DNA of 64,000 nt from Blastococcus sp. HT6-4 (GCF_039679125.1 NZ_CP155551.1:1922001-1986000), one strand, 5' to 3'. Shown: positions 1 through 9,110, counted from the stretch's first letter. Translations and numbers: made by a program. Notes: generated from the letters alone by a model not told the origin.

Positions 1-91
1 GTTCGCGGCGTTCGTGCAGGCCGCGGTCGACTACCAGGAGGCGGCCCGGCTGCCGGTCCCGGTGGACGAGGCGGAGAAGGTCGGCATCTGA
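1..91 (+). CDS. pyrG: CTP synthase, C-terminal end (partial)
   Basis: The window opens inside a gene: the second frame reads 29 residues from FAAFVQAAVDYQEA to the TGA at 89-91. That short stretch looks like the glutamine-amidotransferase tail of CTP synthase, which converts UTP to CTP. The assignment leans on position: in actinobacteria pyrG commonly sits just before a NUDIX gene and xerD, as here. Its stop overlaps the next start (TGATG), so the two are translationally coupled. Only about 90 bases are present, so catalytic residues cannot be checked. Confidence 0.7.
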   Translation, partial: FAAFVQAAVDYQEAARLPVPVDEAEKVGI

Positions 92-687
92 TGGCCGAGG
101 AGGGGGCGCACGCGTACCGGGTGGTCGCCAGCGAGGAGATCTACACCGGCCACGTGATCGAGCTCCGTCGGGACACCGTCGCCATGCCGGAGGGCGGCGA
201 CAGCGTCCGCGAGGTGGTCCGCCACCCGGGTGCCGTGGCCGTCGTGGCGCTCGACGACGACGGGAACGTGGTGCTGCTCCGGCAGTACCGGCACCCGGTC
301 GGGGACTACCTGTGGGAGCTGCCCGCCGGGCTGCGCGACGCCGACGGCGAGCCGCCCCTGGAGACGGCGAAGCGGGAGCTGGCCGAGGAGGTGCAGCTCG
401 CCGCGGACCGCTGGTCGCTGCTCACCACGCACTACAGCAGCCCCGGGTTCTGCGACGAGAAGGTGCTGGTCTACCTCGCCGAGGGGCTCAGCGACGTCGA
501 CCGGCCCGAGGGCTTCACCGTCGAGCACGAGGAGCTGGACATGACCGTCGAGCGGGTGCCGCTCGGCGACGCCGTCCAGCGGGTGTTCGACGGGGACATC
601 CGGAACGTCGCCGCCGTCGTGGGTCTGCTCGCCGCCGCTCAGGCGCGCGCGTCGTCGCCGCGGCTGCGCCCCGTCGACGCCGGCTGA
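91..687 (+). CDS. NUDIX hydrolase, ADP-ribose pyrophosphatase type
   Basis: A 198-residue protein with a NUDIX box around residues 78-100: the Gly of LPAGLRD, then AKRELAEE, giving the REL-x-EE metal-binding core. Proteins of this type cleave ADP-ribose or related nucleoside diphosphate sugars to AMP plus a sugar phosphate. The N-terminal beta-rich half (residues 10-75) is typical of the ADP-ribose pyrophosphatase subgroup. The ATG overlaps the pyrG stop. The substrate cannot be fixed from sequence. The pyrG-NUDIX-xerD order is common in actinobacteria. The 280 bases that follow contain GC-rich inverted repeats near 710-725 that could end transcription but have no T-run. Confidence 0.88.
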   Translation: MAEEGAHAYRVVASEEIYTGHVIELRRDTVAMPEGGDSVREVVRHPGAVAVVALDDDGNVVLLRQYRHPVGDYLWELPAGLRDADGEPPLETAKRELAEEVQLAADRWSLLTTHYSSPGFCDEKVLVYLAEGLSDVDRPEGFTVEHEELDMTVERVPLGDAVQRVFDGDIRNVAAVVGLLAAAQARASSPRLRPVDAG

Positions 688-967
688 GGCGGGCGGCCTC
701 AGCGGCCCTGCGGGGCGGCCCCGCCCCGGGTGACACCGTCCGGCGGGTGCGCAGCGCGGGCTGCCCGGGGTGGCGGCGCGTCGACGGGTGGCCCGGCAGC
801 CCGGCCCCGCGGGTGAGCGCCGAGATCACGAATCGGCCCAGGCGCTCGGGGGAGAGGCGCCGGCGTGCCTACACTCCGGCCGAGGCCCGCCCCGACCGGG
901 CGGCCCACGATGCGGTGGGGTACCCCGTCACGCTCGGGAGTGGCCCGCCGGGACCAGGAGACGGACG

Positions 968-2083
968 ATGCGGGTCGGGGTTCCCCGAGAGATCAAGAAT
1001 CGGGAGTACCGGGTGGCGCTCACCCCGGCCGGGGTGACGGAGCTGACGCGGGCCGGGCACGAGGTGCTGGTCGAGCAGGCGGCGGGGGAGGGCTCCTCGA
1101 TCCCCGACGCCGACTTCGCCGCCGCGGGGGCGCGGATCGTCGCCTCCGCCGATGACGTGTGGGCCGACGCCGACCTGCTGCTGAAGGTCAAGGAGCCGGT
1201 GGCCGAGGAGTACGGCCGCCTGCGCGCGGACCAGACGCTGTTCACCTACCTGCACCTGGCGGCCTCGAAGGAGTGCACCGACGCGCTGGTCGCCTCCGGC
1301 ACCACCGCGATCGCCTACGAGACGGTGCAGACCGCCGACGGCGCGCTGCCGCTGCTGGCCCCCATGTCGGAGGTCGCCGGCCGCATGGCGCCGCAGGTCG
1401 GGGCGCACTGCCTGGAGCGGGCGCACGGGGGCCGAGGGGTCCTGCTGGGCGGGGTCTCGGGCGTCTACGCCGCGAAGGTGGTCGTCATCGGCGCCGGGGT
1501 CTCGGGGATGAATGCCGCGGCCATCGCGCTCGGCATGCAGGCCGAGGTCGTCGTCATGGACCGGGACATCGACAAGCTGCGCGCCGCCGACCGGATCTAC
1601 CAGGGCCACCTGCAGACCGTCGCCTCCAACGCCTACGAGGTGGAGCGCGCCGTGCTCGACGCCGACCTCGTGATCGGCGCGGTGCTCGTGCCCGGGGCGA
1701 AGGCGCCCACCCTGGTGAGCAACGAACTGGTCTCCCGGATGAAGACGGGCTCGGTGCTGGTCGACATCGCCGTCGACCAGGGCGGCTGCTTCGAGGACAC
1801 CCGGCCGACCACGCACGACGAGCCGACCTTCCGGGTGCACGACTCGGTCTTCTACTGCGTGGCGAACATGCCCGGCGCCGTCCCCAACACCTCCACGCAC
1901 GCGCTGACCAACGTGACGCTGCCCTACGTGATGGCGCTGGCCAACGAGGGCACCGTCGGTGCCGTCCGCGCGCGCCCGGCCCTCGCCCACGGCGTCAACG
2001 TCGTGGACGGCCGGGTGGTGCTGCCGGAGGTCGCCGAGGCCCACGGCATGGGGGCCGTCCCGCTGGAGGAGGTGCTGACCTGA
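968..2083 (+). CDS. ald: Alanine dehydrogenase
   Basis: A 371-residue NAD-dependent alanine dehydrogenase, interconverting L-alanine and pyruvate plus ammonia. The start [18 protein letters not shown] is the family signature, and an AGGAGA-like site precedes the ATG by about 7 bases. Residues around 170-180 (VVIGAGVSG) form the Rossmann nucleotide loop. The [24 protein letters not shown] region and the [10 protein letters not shown] motif near residue 300 are also diagnostic. Length equals the family norm. The stop overlaps the start of xerD. Alanine dehydrogenase also lies in this neighbourhood in streptomycetes, so it is probably an ancestral member of the block. Confidence 0.96.
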   Translation: MRVGVPREIKNREYRVALTPAGVTELTRAGHEVLVEQAAGEGSSIPDADFAAAGARIVASADDVWADADLLLKVKEPVAEEYGRLRADQTLFTYLHLAASKECTDALVASGTTAIAYETVQTADGALPLLAPMSEVAGRMAPQVGAHCLERAHGGRGVLLGGVSGVYAAKVVVIGAGVSGMNAAAIALGMQAEVVVMDRDIDKLRAADRIYQGHLQTVASNAYEVERAVLDADLVIGAVLVPGAKAPTLVSNELVSRMKTGSVLVDIAVDQGGCFEDTRPTTHDEPTFRVHDSVFYCVANMPGAVPNTSTHALTNVTLPYVMALANEGTVGAVRARPALAHGVNVVDGRVVLPEVAEAHGMGAVPLEEVLT

Positions 2084-3033
2084 CGATCGCGACGTCCGCC
2101 GGTCCCGACGTCGAGCGGGTCGTGACCGGCTACCTGGACCACCTCACCGTCGAGCGGGGCCTGGCGGCCAACACCATCGCGTCCTACCGGCGCGACCTGC
2201 GCCGCTACGCCGAGTACCTGGACGCGGCCGGGGTGCGCGGGCTCGGTGAGGTCGCGGAGTCCGACGTCGCGGGGTTCCTCGCCGCCCTCCGCCGGGGCGA
2301 CGACGACCACCCCCCGCTGTCGGCGACGTCGGCGGCGCGGGCGGTCGTCGCCGTCCGGGGGCTGCACCGGTTCGCCCTGCTCGACGGCCTGGTGACCGAC
2401 GACGTGGCGCACCAGGTGCGCCCGCCGACGCCGGCCCGCCGGCTGCCCAAGGCGGTGCCGGTCGAGTCGGTGGTCGCGCTGATCGAGGCGGCCGGATCGC
2501 TGGAGGGGCCGCGCGGGCTGCGCGACCGCGCGCTGCTGGAGCTGCTGTACGGCACCGGTGCGCGCATCTCCGAGGTGGTCGGGCTCGCCGTGGACGACCT
2601 CGACCAGGGGCAGTGCACGGTCCGCCTGGCCGGCAAGGGCGGCAAGGAGCGCGTCGTCCCGGTGGGGACCTTCGCGCTGCGCGCGGTCGAGGAGTACCTC
2701 GTCCGGGCGCGGCCGGCGCTGGCGGCCGGCGCCGCGGGCGGCGTGCGGCGGGGAGCGCTGTTCCTCAACGTCCGCGGCGGCCCGCTGTCCCGGCAGAGCG
2801 CCTGGTCGATCCTCCGCACCGCGGCCGAGCGGGCCGGGCTGACCGGCGAGATCTCACCGCACACGCTGCGGCACTGCTTCGCGACCCACCTGATCGACGG
2901 CGGCGCCGACGTCCGCGTCGTGCAGGAGCTGCTCGGCCACGCGTCGGTGACCACCACGCAGGTCTACACGCTGGTCACCGTCGACCGGCTGCGCGAGGTG
3001 TACGCCACCAGCCATCCACGCGCGCTGAGCTGA
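2080..3033 (+). CDS. xerD: Tyrosine recombinase XerD
   Basis: A site-specific recombinase that, with XerC, resolves chromosome dimers at dif. From the chosen start it is 317 residues: a SAM-like core-binding domain (about 10-105) and a catalytic domain (125-310). The catalytic set is complete: Arg162 (GTGARISE), Lys186 (GKGGKER), His261 and Arg264 ([10 protein letters not shown]), His287 (LLGHASV) and nucleophile Tyr296. The start is uncertain. No ATG or GTG lies near the expected N-terminus except GTG 2122, which would remove 14 residues. I chose CTG 2080, which overlaps the ald stop and restores a normal N-terminus. Confidence 0.93.
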   Translation: MTIATSAGPDVERVVTGYLDHLTVERGLAANTIASYRRDLRRYAEYLDAAGVRGLGEVAESDVAGFLAALRRGDDDHPPLSATSAARAVVAVRGLHRFALLDGLVTDDVAHQVRPPTPARRLPKAVPVESVVALIEAAGSLEGPRGLRDRALLELLYGTGARISEVVGLAVDDLDQGQCTVRLAGKGGKERVVPVGTFALRAVEEYLVRARPALAAGAAGGVRRGALFLNVRGGPLSRQSAWSILRTAAERAGLTGEISPHTLRHCFATHLIDGGADVRVVQELLGHASVTTTQVYTLVTVDRLREVYATSHPRALS

Positions 3034-3137
3034 CAGCGTCACCCGCGCCCATTTGGCAAGAAGTGGCGCCGGTTCGGCTTGAGTGGTCACACTGGTTGGC
3101 ATTCGTCGCCATGTCGACAGGTCGACGGCGCGCCGCC

Positions 3138-3166
3138 TTCGGAACCTCGCTCCAGCTTCCTAGCGT
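3138..3166 (+). promoter_or_regulatory. Candidate promoter of the parA operon
   Basis: In the 210-base gap between xerD and parA, TTCGGA at 3138 and TAGCGT at 3161 are separated by 17 bases, which would start transcription near 3173. The -35 match is weak and the -10 fits the TANNNT pattern. The gap is less GC-rich than its flanks, which supports a promoter region. Confidence 0.4.
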
Positions 3167-3243
3167 TCTCCTCACCCGAGCGGACAGGACGGCTGACCGC
3201 ACCCGGAAAGTCCGGACGGGGCACGAGCTGGAGGCGACTACCC

Positions 3244-4149
3244 ATGGCGATCCGAGCGGACGCGGCCTCTGCCGTCGCGCGCCCGCACGACTCCGACCCA
3301 GAGATGGGGGCGGCTGCGCTGCGGACCGATCCGGCCCGGGCGCGTCAGCGCCCGCTGCCGGACCCGAAGCCGCTGACCCAGCACGGTCCCGCCCGTGTCA
3401 TCGCGATGTGCAACCAGAAGGGCGGCGTGGGCAAGACGACGTCCACGATCAACCTGGGTGCCGCGCTGGTCGAGTTCGGGCGGAAGGTGCTGCTCATCGA
3501 CCTGGACCCGCAGGGTGCGCTGTCGGTGGGCCTGGGCGTGCCGGCGCAGAACATGGACCGGACGATCTACAACGTCCTGATGGAGCGGCAGACCGGCCTC
3601 CGGGACGTCCGGGTGGCGACCGACATCCCCGGCCTGGACCTGGTGCCCAGCAACATCGACCTGTCCGCCGCGGAGGTCCAGCTGGTCAGCGAGGTGGCCC
3701 GCGAGCAGACCCTGCTGCGCGTGCTGGCCGAGGTCCGCGACGAGTACGACTACGTCCTCATCGACTGCCAGCCCTCGCTCGGCCTGCTGACGGTCAACGC
3801 GCTCACCGCCGCGCAGGGCGTGGTCATCCCGCTGGAGTGCGAGTTCTTCTCGCTGCGCGGCGTCGCCCTGCTGGTCGACACGATCGACAAGGTCAAGGAG
3901 CGGCTCAACCCGTCGCTGGAGATCAACGGCATCCTCGCCACCATGTACGACTCCCGGACCGTGCACTGCCGGGAGGTGTTCAGCCGGGTCGTCGAGGCGT
4001 TCGGCGACACCGTCTTCCAGACCGTCATCCAGCGCACCGTGCGGTTCCCGGAGACCACGGTCGCCGGGCAGCCGATCACCACGTGGGCACCCACGTCGAC
4101 GGGCGCCGCGGCGTACCGCGACCTCGCCAGGGAGGTGCTGGCGCCGTGA
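3244..4149 (+). CDS. parA: ParA/Soj-family chromosome-partitioning ATPase
   Basis: A 301-residue deviant Walker ATPase. QKGGVGKTT at residues 58-66 is the P-loop with its signature lysine, IDLDPQG follows as the Walker A' region, and VLIDCQPSLGLLT is Walker B. ParA proteins dimerise on DNA with ATP and move cargo through a partner protein. The ATG follows GGAGG by nine bases. The first 50 residues are a poorly structured extension. No parB lies in the window. The downstream partners are a small ribbon-helix-helix-like gene and scpA/scpB, the order typical of the second actinobacterial ParA beside the condensin genes, not the origin-proximal parAB pair. Confidence 0.93.
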   Translation: MAIRADAASAVARPHDSDPEMGAAALRTDPARARQRPLPDPKPLTQHGPARVIAMCNQKGGVGKTTSTINLGAALVEFGRKVLLIDLDPQGALSVGLGVPAQNMDRTIYNVLMERQTGLRDVRVATDIPGLDLVPSNIDLSAAEVQLVSEVAREQTLLRVLAEVRDEYDYVLIDCQPSLGLLTVNALTAAQGVVIPLECEFFSLRGVALLVDTIDKVKERLNPSLEINGILATMYDSRTVHCREVFSRVVEAFGDTVFQTVIQRTVRFPETTVAGQPITTWAPTSTGAAAYRDLAREVLAP

Positions 4150-4219
4150 CCGAGCGTGCGAGGGCACACATGTACGGAGCGACGGGCATGGTCCCGACGA
4201 GCGCCAGCGAGGAGGCGTC

Positions 4220-4738
4220 ATGACCCGTCGGCCCGTTCTGCCCGGTGCGTCGGAGCTGTTCCGGCGCACCGACACCACCGCCTCGGTCCCCGAGGTGACC
4301 GAGCTGCCGAGCCTGCCGACGCCGGCGAGCTCCCCGTCGCTGCGCAGCGCCGCCCGCCGCGTCGGCGAGTCCGCCGCCGAGGCGGCCGCGGCGCTGACCC
4401 TCGTGCCCGGGGGCGCCCAGCCGGCCGACGACCTCGCCGCCTTCCGCGGCGCCTCGGCCGAGCCCGCCCCCGCGCCGGTCCTGCAGCCGAGGGTCGCCAC
4501 CCGCGGCCGGCCCGCCCGCGGGCGGGCGGAGCGCACCAAGCACGACGAGAAGATCACCGTCTACATCTCCGCGGACGAACTGGTGGCGCTGGAGACGGCC
4601 CGGCTCACCCTGCGCGCCCAGCACGGCCTGGCCGCCGACCGCGGCCGCATCGTCCGCGAGGCGATCTCGGTCCTGCTGGCCGACCTGACCGAGCGCGGCG
4701 AGGACGCCGTGCTGGTCCGTCGCCTCCAGGGACGATGA
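4220..4738 (+). CDS. Ribbon-helix-helix-like protein between parA and scpA
   Basis: A 172-residue protein of unknown function. Residues 1-105 are low-complexity, rich in Ala, Pro and Ser, and probably disordered. Residues 107-157 (starting KHDEKITVYISADE) look like a ribbon-helix-helix fold: one short strand followed by two helices, with a final helix reading REAISVLLADL. It has GGAGG seven bases before the ATG, and its stop overlaps the scpA start. The layout (disordered N-terminus plus a small DNA-binding C-terminus, encoded after an orphan parA) is what one expects of a ParA partner. That role is inference; a structural search would be needed to confirm the fold. Confidence 0.75.
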   Translation: MTRRPVLPGASELFRRTDTTASVPEVTELPSLPTPASSPSLRSAARRVGESAAEAAAALTLVPGGAQPADDLAAFRGASAEPAPAPVLQPRVATRGRPARGRAERTKHDEKITVYISADELVALETARLTLRAQHGLAADRGRIVREAISVLLADLTERGEDAVLVRRLQGR

Positions 4739-5607
4739 GCGCCGGACGCCTACTCTCGGCGTCCGTGAGCGAGAGCACCGGAGCGGTTCCGCCGGCCGAT
4801 CAGGCCGCCGGGGCCGCTCCGGCCCGTTTCACGGTCAAGCTCACCAACTTCGAGGGGCCGTTCGACCTGCTGCTGCAGCTGATCGGCAAGCACAAGCTCG
4901 ACGTCACCGAGATCGCGCTGTCGACGGTCACCGACGAGTTCATCGCCCACCTGCGGGCGCTCGGCGACGAGCTGGACCTCGACCAGGCCAGCGAGTTCCT
5001 CGTCGTGGCCTCCACGCTGCTCGACCTCAAGGCCGCCCGGCTGCTGCCGGCCGCGGAGGTCGACGACGAGGAGGACCTGGAGCTGCTGGAGGCCCGGGAC
5101 CTGCTGTTCGCGCGGCTGCTGCAGTACAAGGCCTACAAGCAGGCGGCGGCCTTCCTCCGCGAGCGCGAGGGCGACGCCGCCCGCCGGTTCCCGCGGGAGG
5201 CCGGCCTGGAAGCCCGGTTCGCCGAGCTGGTGCCGGAGGTGCTGCTGGACCTCACCCCGCAGCAGTTCGCCGCCCTGGCCGCCCGCGCACTGGCCCCCAA
5301 GGCGCCCGAGACGGTCAGCGTCTCGCACCTGCACGCGCCGGCGGTGAGCGTCTCCGAGCAGCTGCTGCTGGTGCGCAACCAGCTCGTGCGGGCGGGCACG
5401 GCCAGCTTCCGGGCGCTCACCGCCGACTGCGCGCACACCCTCGAGGTCGTGGCCCGCTTCCTGGCCCTGCTCGAGCTGTACCGGCAGCAGCGGGTGGTGT
5501 TCGAGCAGCTGACGCCGCTGGGGGACCTGCACGTCCGCTGGATCGGCGACGCCGTACCCGACCCGGCCGGCGCACCCGCCGATGACGCCGACGAGGAGTA
5601 CCGGTGA
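4735..5607 (+). CDS. scpA: Segregation and condensation protein A
   Basis: A 290-residue ScpA, the kleisin that bridges the heads of the SMC condensin and binds ScpB. The motif FTVKLTNFEGPFDLLLQLIGKHKLDVTEI (residues 31-59) is the family N-terminal SMC-neck-binding region; the stretch around 95-105 (FLVVASTLLDLKAA) is also characteristic. The C-terminal winged helix lies around 215-275. The ATG at 4735 overlaps the preceding stop, and its own stop overlaps the scpB start, so scpA and scpB are made in step. No smc gene is in the window. Confidence 0.95.
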   Translation: MSAGRLLSASVSESTGAVPPADQAAGAAPARFTVKLTNFEGPFDLLLQLIGKHKLDVTEIALSTVTDEFIAHLRALGDELDLDQASEFLVVASTLLDLKAARLLPAAEVDDEEDLELLEARDLLFARLLQYKAYKQAAAFLREREGDAARRFPREAGLEARFAELVPEVLLDLTPQQFAALAARALAPKAPETVSVSHLHAPAVSVSEQLLLVRNQLVRAGTASFRALTADCAHTLEVVARFLALLELYRQQRVVFEQLTPLGDLHVRWIGDAVPDPAGAPADDADEEYR

Positions 5608-6452
5608 CCGACGATCGCCCCGACCACGAGCGTGTGCCCATCTCGTGGGACGCCCTCGCCGCCGAGCTGGCCGCCACCCGCGAGCAGGCCGAGGAGCGCG
5701 GCGACGCCGACCCCACCACCTGGGACGCCGTCGCCGCCGAGCTGGCCGCCCGGGTCGCCGAGCGGCCGGCGGACGACCACCCCGTGCCGGTGGTCCCGGA
5801 CGAGACGGCGCCGGCCCGGGACGCCCGGCCCGTGCCCGAGCCCGAGCCCGTGCCCGAGCCCGTGCCCGAGCCCGAGCCGGAGCCGGAGCCGCTGGAGCTG
5901 CTGGACCCGGTGCAGCTGCGGGGCGGTCTCGAGGCGCTGCTGTTCGTGATGGACGACCCGGTCGACGAGCAGACCCTGGCGGCCGCGCTGCGCTGCTCGG
6001 CCGACCAGGTCCGCGCCGGGCTGGCCGAGCTCGCGGCGGGCTACGACCAGCGATCGGCCGGGATGACGCTGCGCCGGGTGGGGGAGGGCTGGCGGCTCTA
6101 CACGCGCGAGGAGCACGCCGCCGTCGTCGAGCGGTACCTGGTGGACGGCCAGCGCAGCCGCCTGACGCAGGCGGCGCTGGAGACCCTCGCGGTCATCGCG
6201 TACCGGCAGCCGGTGACCCGGGCGCGGGTCTCGGCGATCCGCGGCGTCGGCGTCGACGGCGTGATGCGCACGCTGATCGGCCGGGGCCTCGTACACGAGG
6301 TGGGCAGCGACCCCGACAGCGGCGGAGGGCTCTACGCGACGACGCCGCTGTTCCTCGAACGGCTGGGGCTGAGCGGCCTCGACGAGCTGCCCGAGCTGGC
6401 GCCGCTGCTGCCGGAGACCGCGACGGTCCTCGACGAGCACCCCGACGCCTGA
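5604..6452 (+). CDS. scpB: Segregation and condensation protein B
   Basis: A 282-residue ScpB from GTG 5604, overlapping the scpA stop. The first 95 residues are an acidic, proline-rich extension containing an almost pure PEPEPV run. The conserved part begins around residue 105 (LRGGLEALLFVMDDPV) with two winged-helix domains; LTQAALETLAVIAYRQPVTRA and the following IRGVGVDG are the family signature. ScpB dimers bind ScpA and regulate SMC. The extension is longer than in most ScpB proteins and may be a flexible tether. Confidence 0.95.
   Translation: MTDDRPDHERVPISWDALAAELAATREQAEERGDADPTTWDAVAAELAARVAERPADDHPVPVVPDETAPARDARPVPEPEPVPEPVPEPEPEPEPLELLDPVQLRGGLEALLFVMDDPVDEQTLAAALRCSADQVRAGLAELAAGYDQRSAGMTLRRVGEGWRLYTREEHAAVVERYLVDGQRSRLTQAALETLAVIAYRQPVTRARVSAIRGVGVDGVMRTLIGRGLVHEVGSDPDSGGGLYATTPLFLERLGLSGLDELPELAPLLPETATVLDEHPDA
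5831..5890 (+). repeat. Hexanucleotide-based tandem repeat inside scpB
   Basis: Alternating GTGCCCGAGCCC and CCCGAG units encode the PEPEPVPEPV run in the ScpB extension. Units are imperfect and in frame, so slippage by one unit would change length without breaking the gene. Confidence 0.8.
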
Positions 6453-6488
6453 CACGGGGGCAGCCGGGGCGGCGGGACGACGGCCGGG

Positions 6489-6893
6489 TCAGGCGCGGGG
6501 ACGGCGCTGGGGCATGAAGCACACGGCCGAGGCCACGAAGGTGACGATGCCGGCGCCCAGCGCGACGAGCACGGCGGTCCCCGACGTGACGGACGAGACC
6601 GACGCGCTGCGCACCCAGAACGCGCCGAGGAGCACGAGGGAGACCATTGCCAGCGGCGCCCCGATCCGCGCCTCGCGCGGCCTGCGGCCGGATGCGTCAC
6701 CCTGCGAGCGCAGCGACACGAGCAGCACGATCAGCGCGGCCACCGAGAGGACGAAGGCCAGCAGGCCCCCCAGGCCCGCGCCGATGTTCGCACCGTCGGC
6801 CGGATCCGTGGCCGCGAGGGCGACCACGAAGAACGCCCAGAGGGCGGTCGCCGCCGTGGCCAGGGCCAGGCCGACCATGCGCGTCCTGCTCAT
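6489..6893 (-). CDS. Four-helix membrane protein, unknown function
   Basis: A 134-residue protein on the minus strand between scpB and rluB. It has four hydrophobic segments, near residues 6-28, 36-60, 78-95 and 102-124. A basic loop (SLRSQGDASGRRPREAR) lies between the second and third. I do not recognise the family. The ATG at 6893 was chosen because the open frame upstream (to 7121) encodes only arginine- and proline-rich sequence typical of a shadow frame. It converges on scpB and diverges from rluB, so it is its own transcription unit. Confidence 0.7.
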   Translation of the reverse strand: MSRTRMVGLALATAATALWAFFVVALAATDPADGANIGAGLGGLLAFVLSVAALIVLLVSLRSQGDASGRRPREARIGAPLAMVSLVLLGAFWVRSASVSSVTSGTAVLVALGAGIVTFVASAVCFMPQRRPRA

Positions 6894-7021
6894 GGGCGCA
6901 TCCTGGGGGCGGCCCAGCCGCGGGCACCACCCCTCCGGGTGCGGTGCCCTCGGAGGGAGCGCACCCGGTCGGGGCAGCGCGCGGCGGGGCGCGCCGCCGG
7001 CGGGTGGGAGACTGGGCGGCG

Positions 7022-7867
7022 ATGAACACCGCATCCCCGAACGACGAGCACACCACCGAGGCCGGCGACGGCTGGTCCGAGGACATGGAACTGGCCCCCG
7101 AGCACCCCGGCGACCGCGCACCCGCCGGCCCCGGCGACGACCGGCAGGGGGAGCGGCTGCAGAAGGTGCTGGCCCGGGCCGGAGTCGCCTCGCGGCGGGT
7201 CGTCGAGGACATGATCGACGCCGGCCGGATCGCCGTGAACGGCCAGCAGGTGCGGGTCCAGGGCATGCGCGTCGACCCGGCCACGGACAAGATCTCCGTC
7301 GACGGTGTCCGCCTGGAGATCCGCGACGACCGCGTCACCTACGCCCTGAACAAGCCGCCGGGCGTGATCACCGCGATGAGCGACGACCGCAACCGCCCCA
7401 CCGTCGGCGAGATGGTGGGCGACCTCGCACCCGGGCTGGTGCACGTCGGCCGGCTCGACCAGGACACCGAGGGCCTGCTGCTGGTCACCAACGACGGCGA
7501 GCTCGCCCACCGCCTGGCCCACCCCAGCTACGCGGTGCCCAAGACCTACCTGGCGCAGGTCTCGGGGTCGGTGCCGCGTGACCTGGCCCGCCGGCTGCGC
7601 GCCGGGATCGACCTGGACGACGGGCCGGTGAAGGTCGACTCGTTCCGCGTGGTCGACACCCACGCCGGCCAGTCGGTCGTCGAGGTCGTGCTGCACGAGG
7701 GCCGCAAGCACATCGTCCGCCGCCTGCTCGCCGCCGTGAACCTGCCGGTCTCCCGGCTCACCCGCACGGCGGTCGGCCCGATCGAGCTCCGCGCGATGCG
7801 CTCGGGCACCATCCGCAAGCTCGCCCGCCACGAGGTCGGCGCCCTGGAGGAGCTGGTCGGGCTCTGA
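7022..7867 (+). CDS. rluB: Large-subunit rRNA pseudouridine synthase B
   Basis: A 281-residue RsuA-family pseudouridine synthase that modifies 23S rRNA. Residues 1-42 are a variable acidic leader. Residues 43-95 are the S4 RNA-binding domain (ERLQKVLARAGVASRR). The catalytic domain carries GRLDQDTEGLLLVTNDG near residue 140, whose first Asp is the nucleophile. RKHIVRRLL in the C-terminal part is also typical. The ATG is supported by position; no strong ribosome site is seen. It normally follows scpB directly in actinobacteria, so the membrane gene between them is an insertion. Confidence 0.94.
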   Translation: MNTASPNDEHTTEAGDGWSEDMELAPEHPGDRAPAGPGDDRQGERLQKVLARAGVASRRVVEDMIDAGRIAVNGQQVRVQGMRVDPATDKISVDGVRLEIRDDRVTYALNKPPGVITAMSDDRNRPTVGEMVGDLAPGLVHVGRLDQDTEGLLLVTNDGELAHRLAHPSYAVPKTYLAQVSGSVPRDLARRLRAGIDLDDGPVKVDSFRVVDTHAGQSVVEVVLHEGRKHIVRRLLAAVNLPVSRLTRTAVGPIELRAMRSGTIRKLARHEVGALEELVGL

Positions 7868-7955
7868 CCCCCCGGCCGGCCGCCGTCCACGGGCGTGGCC
7901 GGCACCTGGTCGGCCGCGGCCACGCGACGCAGATGCCGATGTTCCCGGTCGGTCG

Positions 7956-9053
7956 TCACGCCCTCCCCGGGGGGACGGTGGACGCGCGCACGACCACGGA
8001 CGTGGCCAGGGTGCGGTGGGCGTCGGCGAGCCCCTCGCCGGAGATGAGGGCCAGGAGCATGGCCGTGGCCTCCGCCCCCATCCGCCGGATCGGTTGCTGC
8101 ACCGTGGTCAGCGGGGGATCGGCCATCGCGGATTCCGGGATGTTGTCGAATCCGACCACGGAGAGCTGACCGGGCACGTCCAGGCCGAGCTCCTTCGCCA
8201 CCTCCAGCGTCATCAGCGCTGAGAGGTCGTTCGCCGCGAACACCGCGGTCGGTGGGTCGGAGCGCGAGAGCAGTTCGCGGGCCGCCTGCCGCGCCGGGTC
8301 CAGCTCGAAGCCACCGGACCGCATCAGATCCGGGTCCACCGGCAGCCCCGCGGCGGCGAGCGCCTCGCGGTAGCCCTGCTCCCGCTGCTGCGCGGAGAGC
8401 AGGTCCGACCGTCCGGTGATCATGCCGATCCGGGTGTGTCCCAACGCGAGCAGGTGCTCCACACCGAGCCGAGCACCCTGCAGGTTGTCCGCAGCCACCG
8501 AGGGAAGTCGCGACGGACCGGTGTGCGGATCGACCGCCACCACCGGTCCGTCGATCTGCACGTCGGTCACGGTCGGCGTGACGAGCACGGCACCGTCGAC
8601 GAGCGATCCCATCAACCGGGTCAGCGATCGGCGCTCCCACCCCTCGCGCGCCTCGACGTGCCCGCCGGCGGAGTAGGCGATCAGTTCGTAGCCGGAGCCG
8701 TGGATGGCGTCGGCCACCCCCTTGAGCACCTCTGTGCTGAACGGCTCGAAGTCCATGACCAGCACGCCGATGACGTTGGTGCGGCGATTGCGCAGGCTGC
8801 GCGCGACCAGGCTCGCCTCGTAGCCCAGGCGCTCGATCACCTGGGTCACGTGGTCGACCGTCTCGGCGGAGACGCCGTACCGCCCGTTGATGACCTTCGA
8901 CACGGTGGAGATGGAGACGCCGGCCTCCGCCGCGACCTGCTGCATCGTCACGCGGCCGCGCAGTGCCGGCACGGTGACGGCGGGGATCACCGGGATCGGG
9001 ACGTCGTCGGTGTCCCGGCCGGCGACGTCGGCAGGCGATGAGTCGAGCGTCAT
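7956..9053 (-). CDS. LacI-family regulator of the xylan locus
   Basis: A 365-residue LacI-type repressor. After a 35-residue tail, the helix-turn-helix is RVTMQQVAAEAGVSISTVSKVING, with the hinge near residues 70-80. The periplasmic-binding-protein-like effector domain follows (VIGVLVMDFEPFS onward, ending LTTVQQP). The longest open frame starts at 9110, but that would place the start inside the -35 box. ATG 9053 has GAGAGG seven bases upstream and a complete promoter in front, so I chose it. It is the likely sensor of xylo-oligosaccharides and the probable ligand for the palindrome at 12491-12508. That pairing is inference from proximity. Confidence 0.92.
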   Translation of the reverse strand: MTLDSSPADVAGRDTDDVPIPVIPAVTVPALRGRVTMQQVAAEAGVSISTVSKVINGRYGVSAETVDHVTQVIERLGYEASLVARSLRNRRTNVIGVLVMDFEPFSTEVLKGVADAIHGSGYELIAYSAGGHVEAREGWERRSLTRLMGSLVDGAVLVTPTVTDVQIDGPVVAVDPHTGPSRLPSVAADNLQGARLGVEHLLALGHTRIGMITGRSDLLSAQQREQGYREALAAAGLPVDPDLMRSGGFELDPARQAARELLSRSDPPTAVFAANDLSALMTLEVAKELGLDVPGQLSVVGFDNIPESAMADPPLTTVQQPIRRMGAEATAMLLALISGEGLADAHRTLATSVVVRASTVPPGRA

Positions 9054-9081
9054 GTGCAACCTCTCGTGGTCCGAATCCTCG

Positions 9082-9110
9082 ACGGTCGGGCCCGCAGGCC
9101 GGACAGTCAA
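9082..9110 (-). promoter_or_regulatory. Promoter of the LacI regulator gene
   Basis: Read on the minus strand, TTGACT (9110-9105) and GACCGT (9087-9082) are 17 bases apart, placing the start of transcription near 9075 and leaving a leader of about 22 bases with a ribosome site before ATG 9053. The near-consensus -35 makes this convincing. Confidence 0.6.

Noticed and set aside
2080-3033. XerD gene as a mobile-element or integron recombinase
   Set aside because: Its motifs and its place between ald and parA match the chromosomal dimer-resolution enzyme of actinobacteria.
5831-5890. CRISPR-like or minisatellite array
   Set aside because: The repeats are short, contiguous and in frame, encoding the PEPEPV run of ScpB; there are no spacers.
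9054-9110. Longer LacI start at 9110
   Set aside because: The start codon would overlap the -35 box of the gene's own promoter; ATG 9053 has a good ribosome site.
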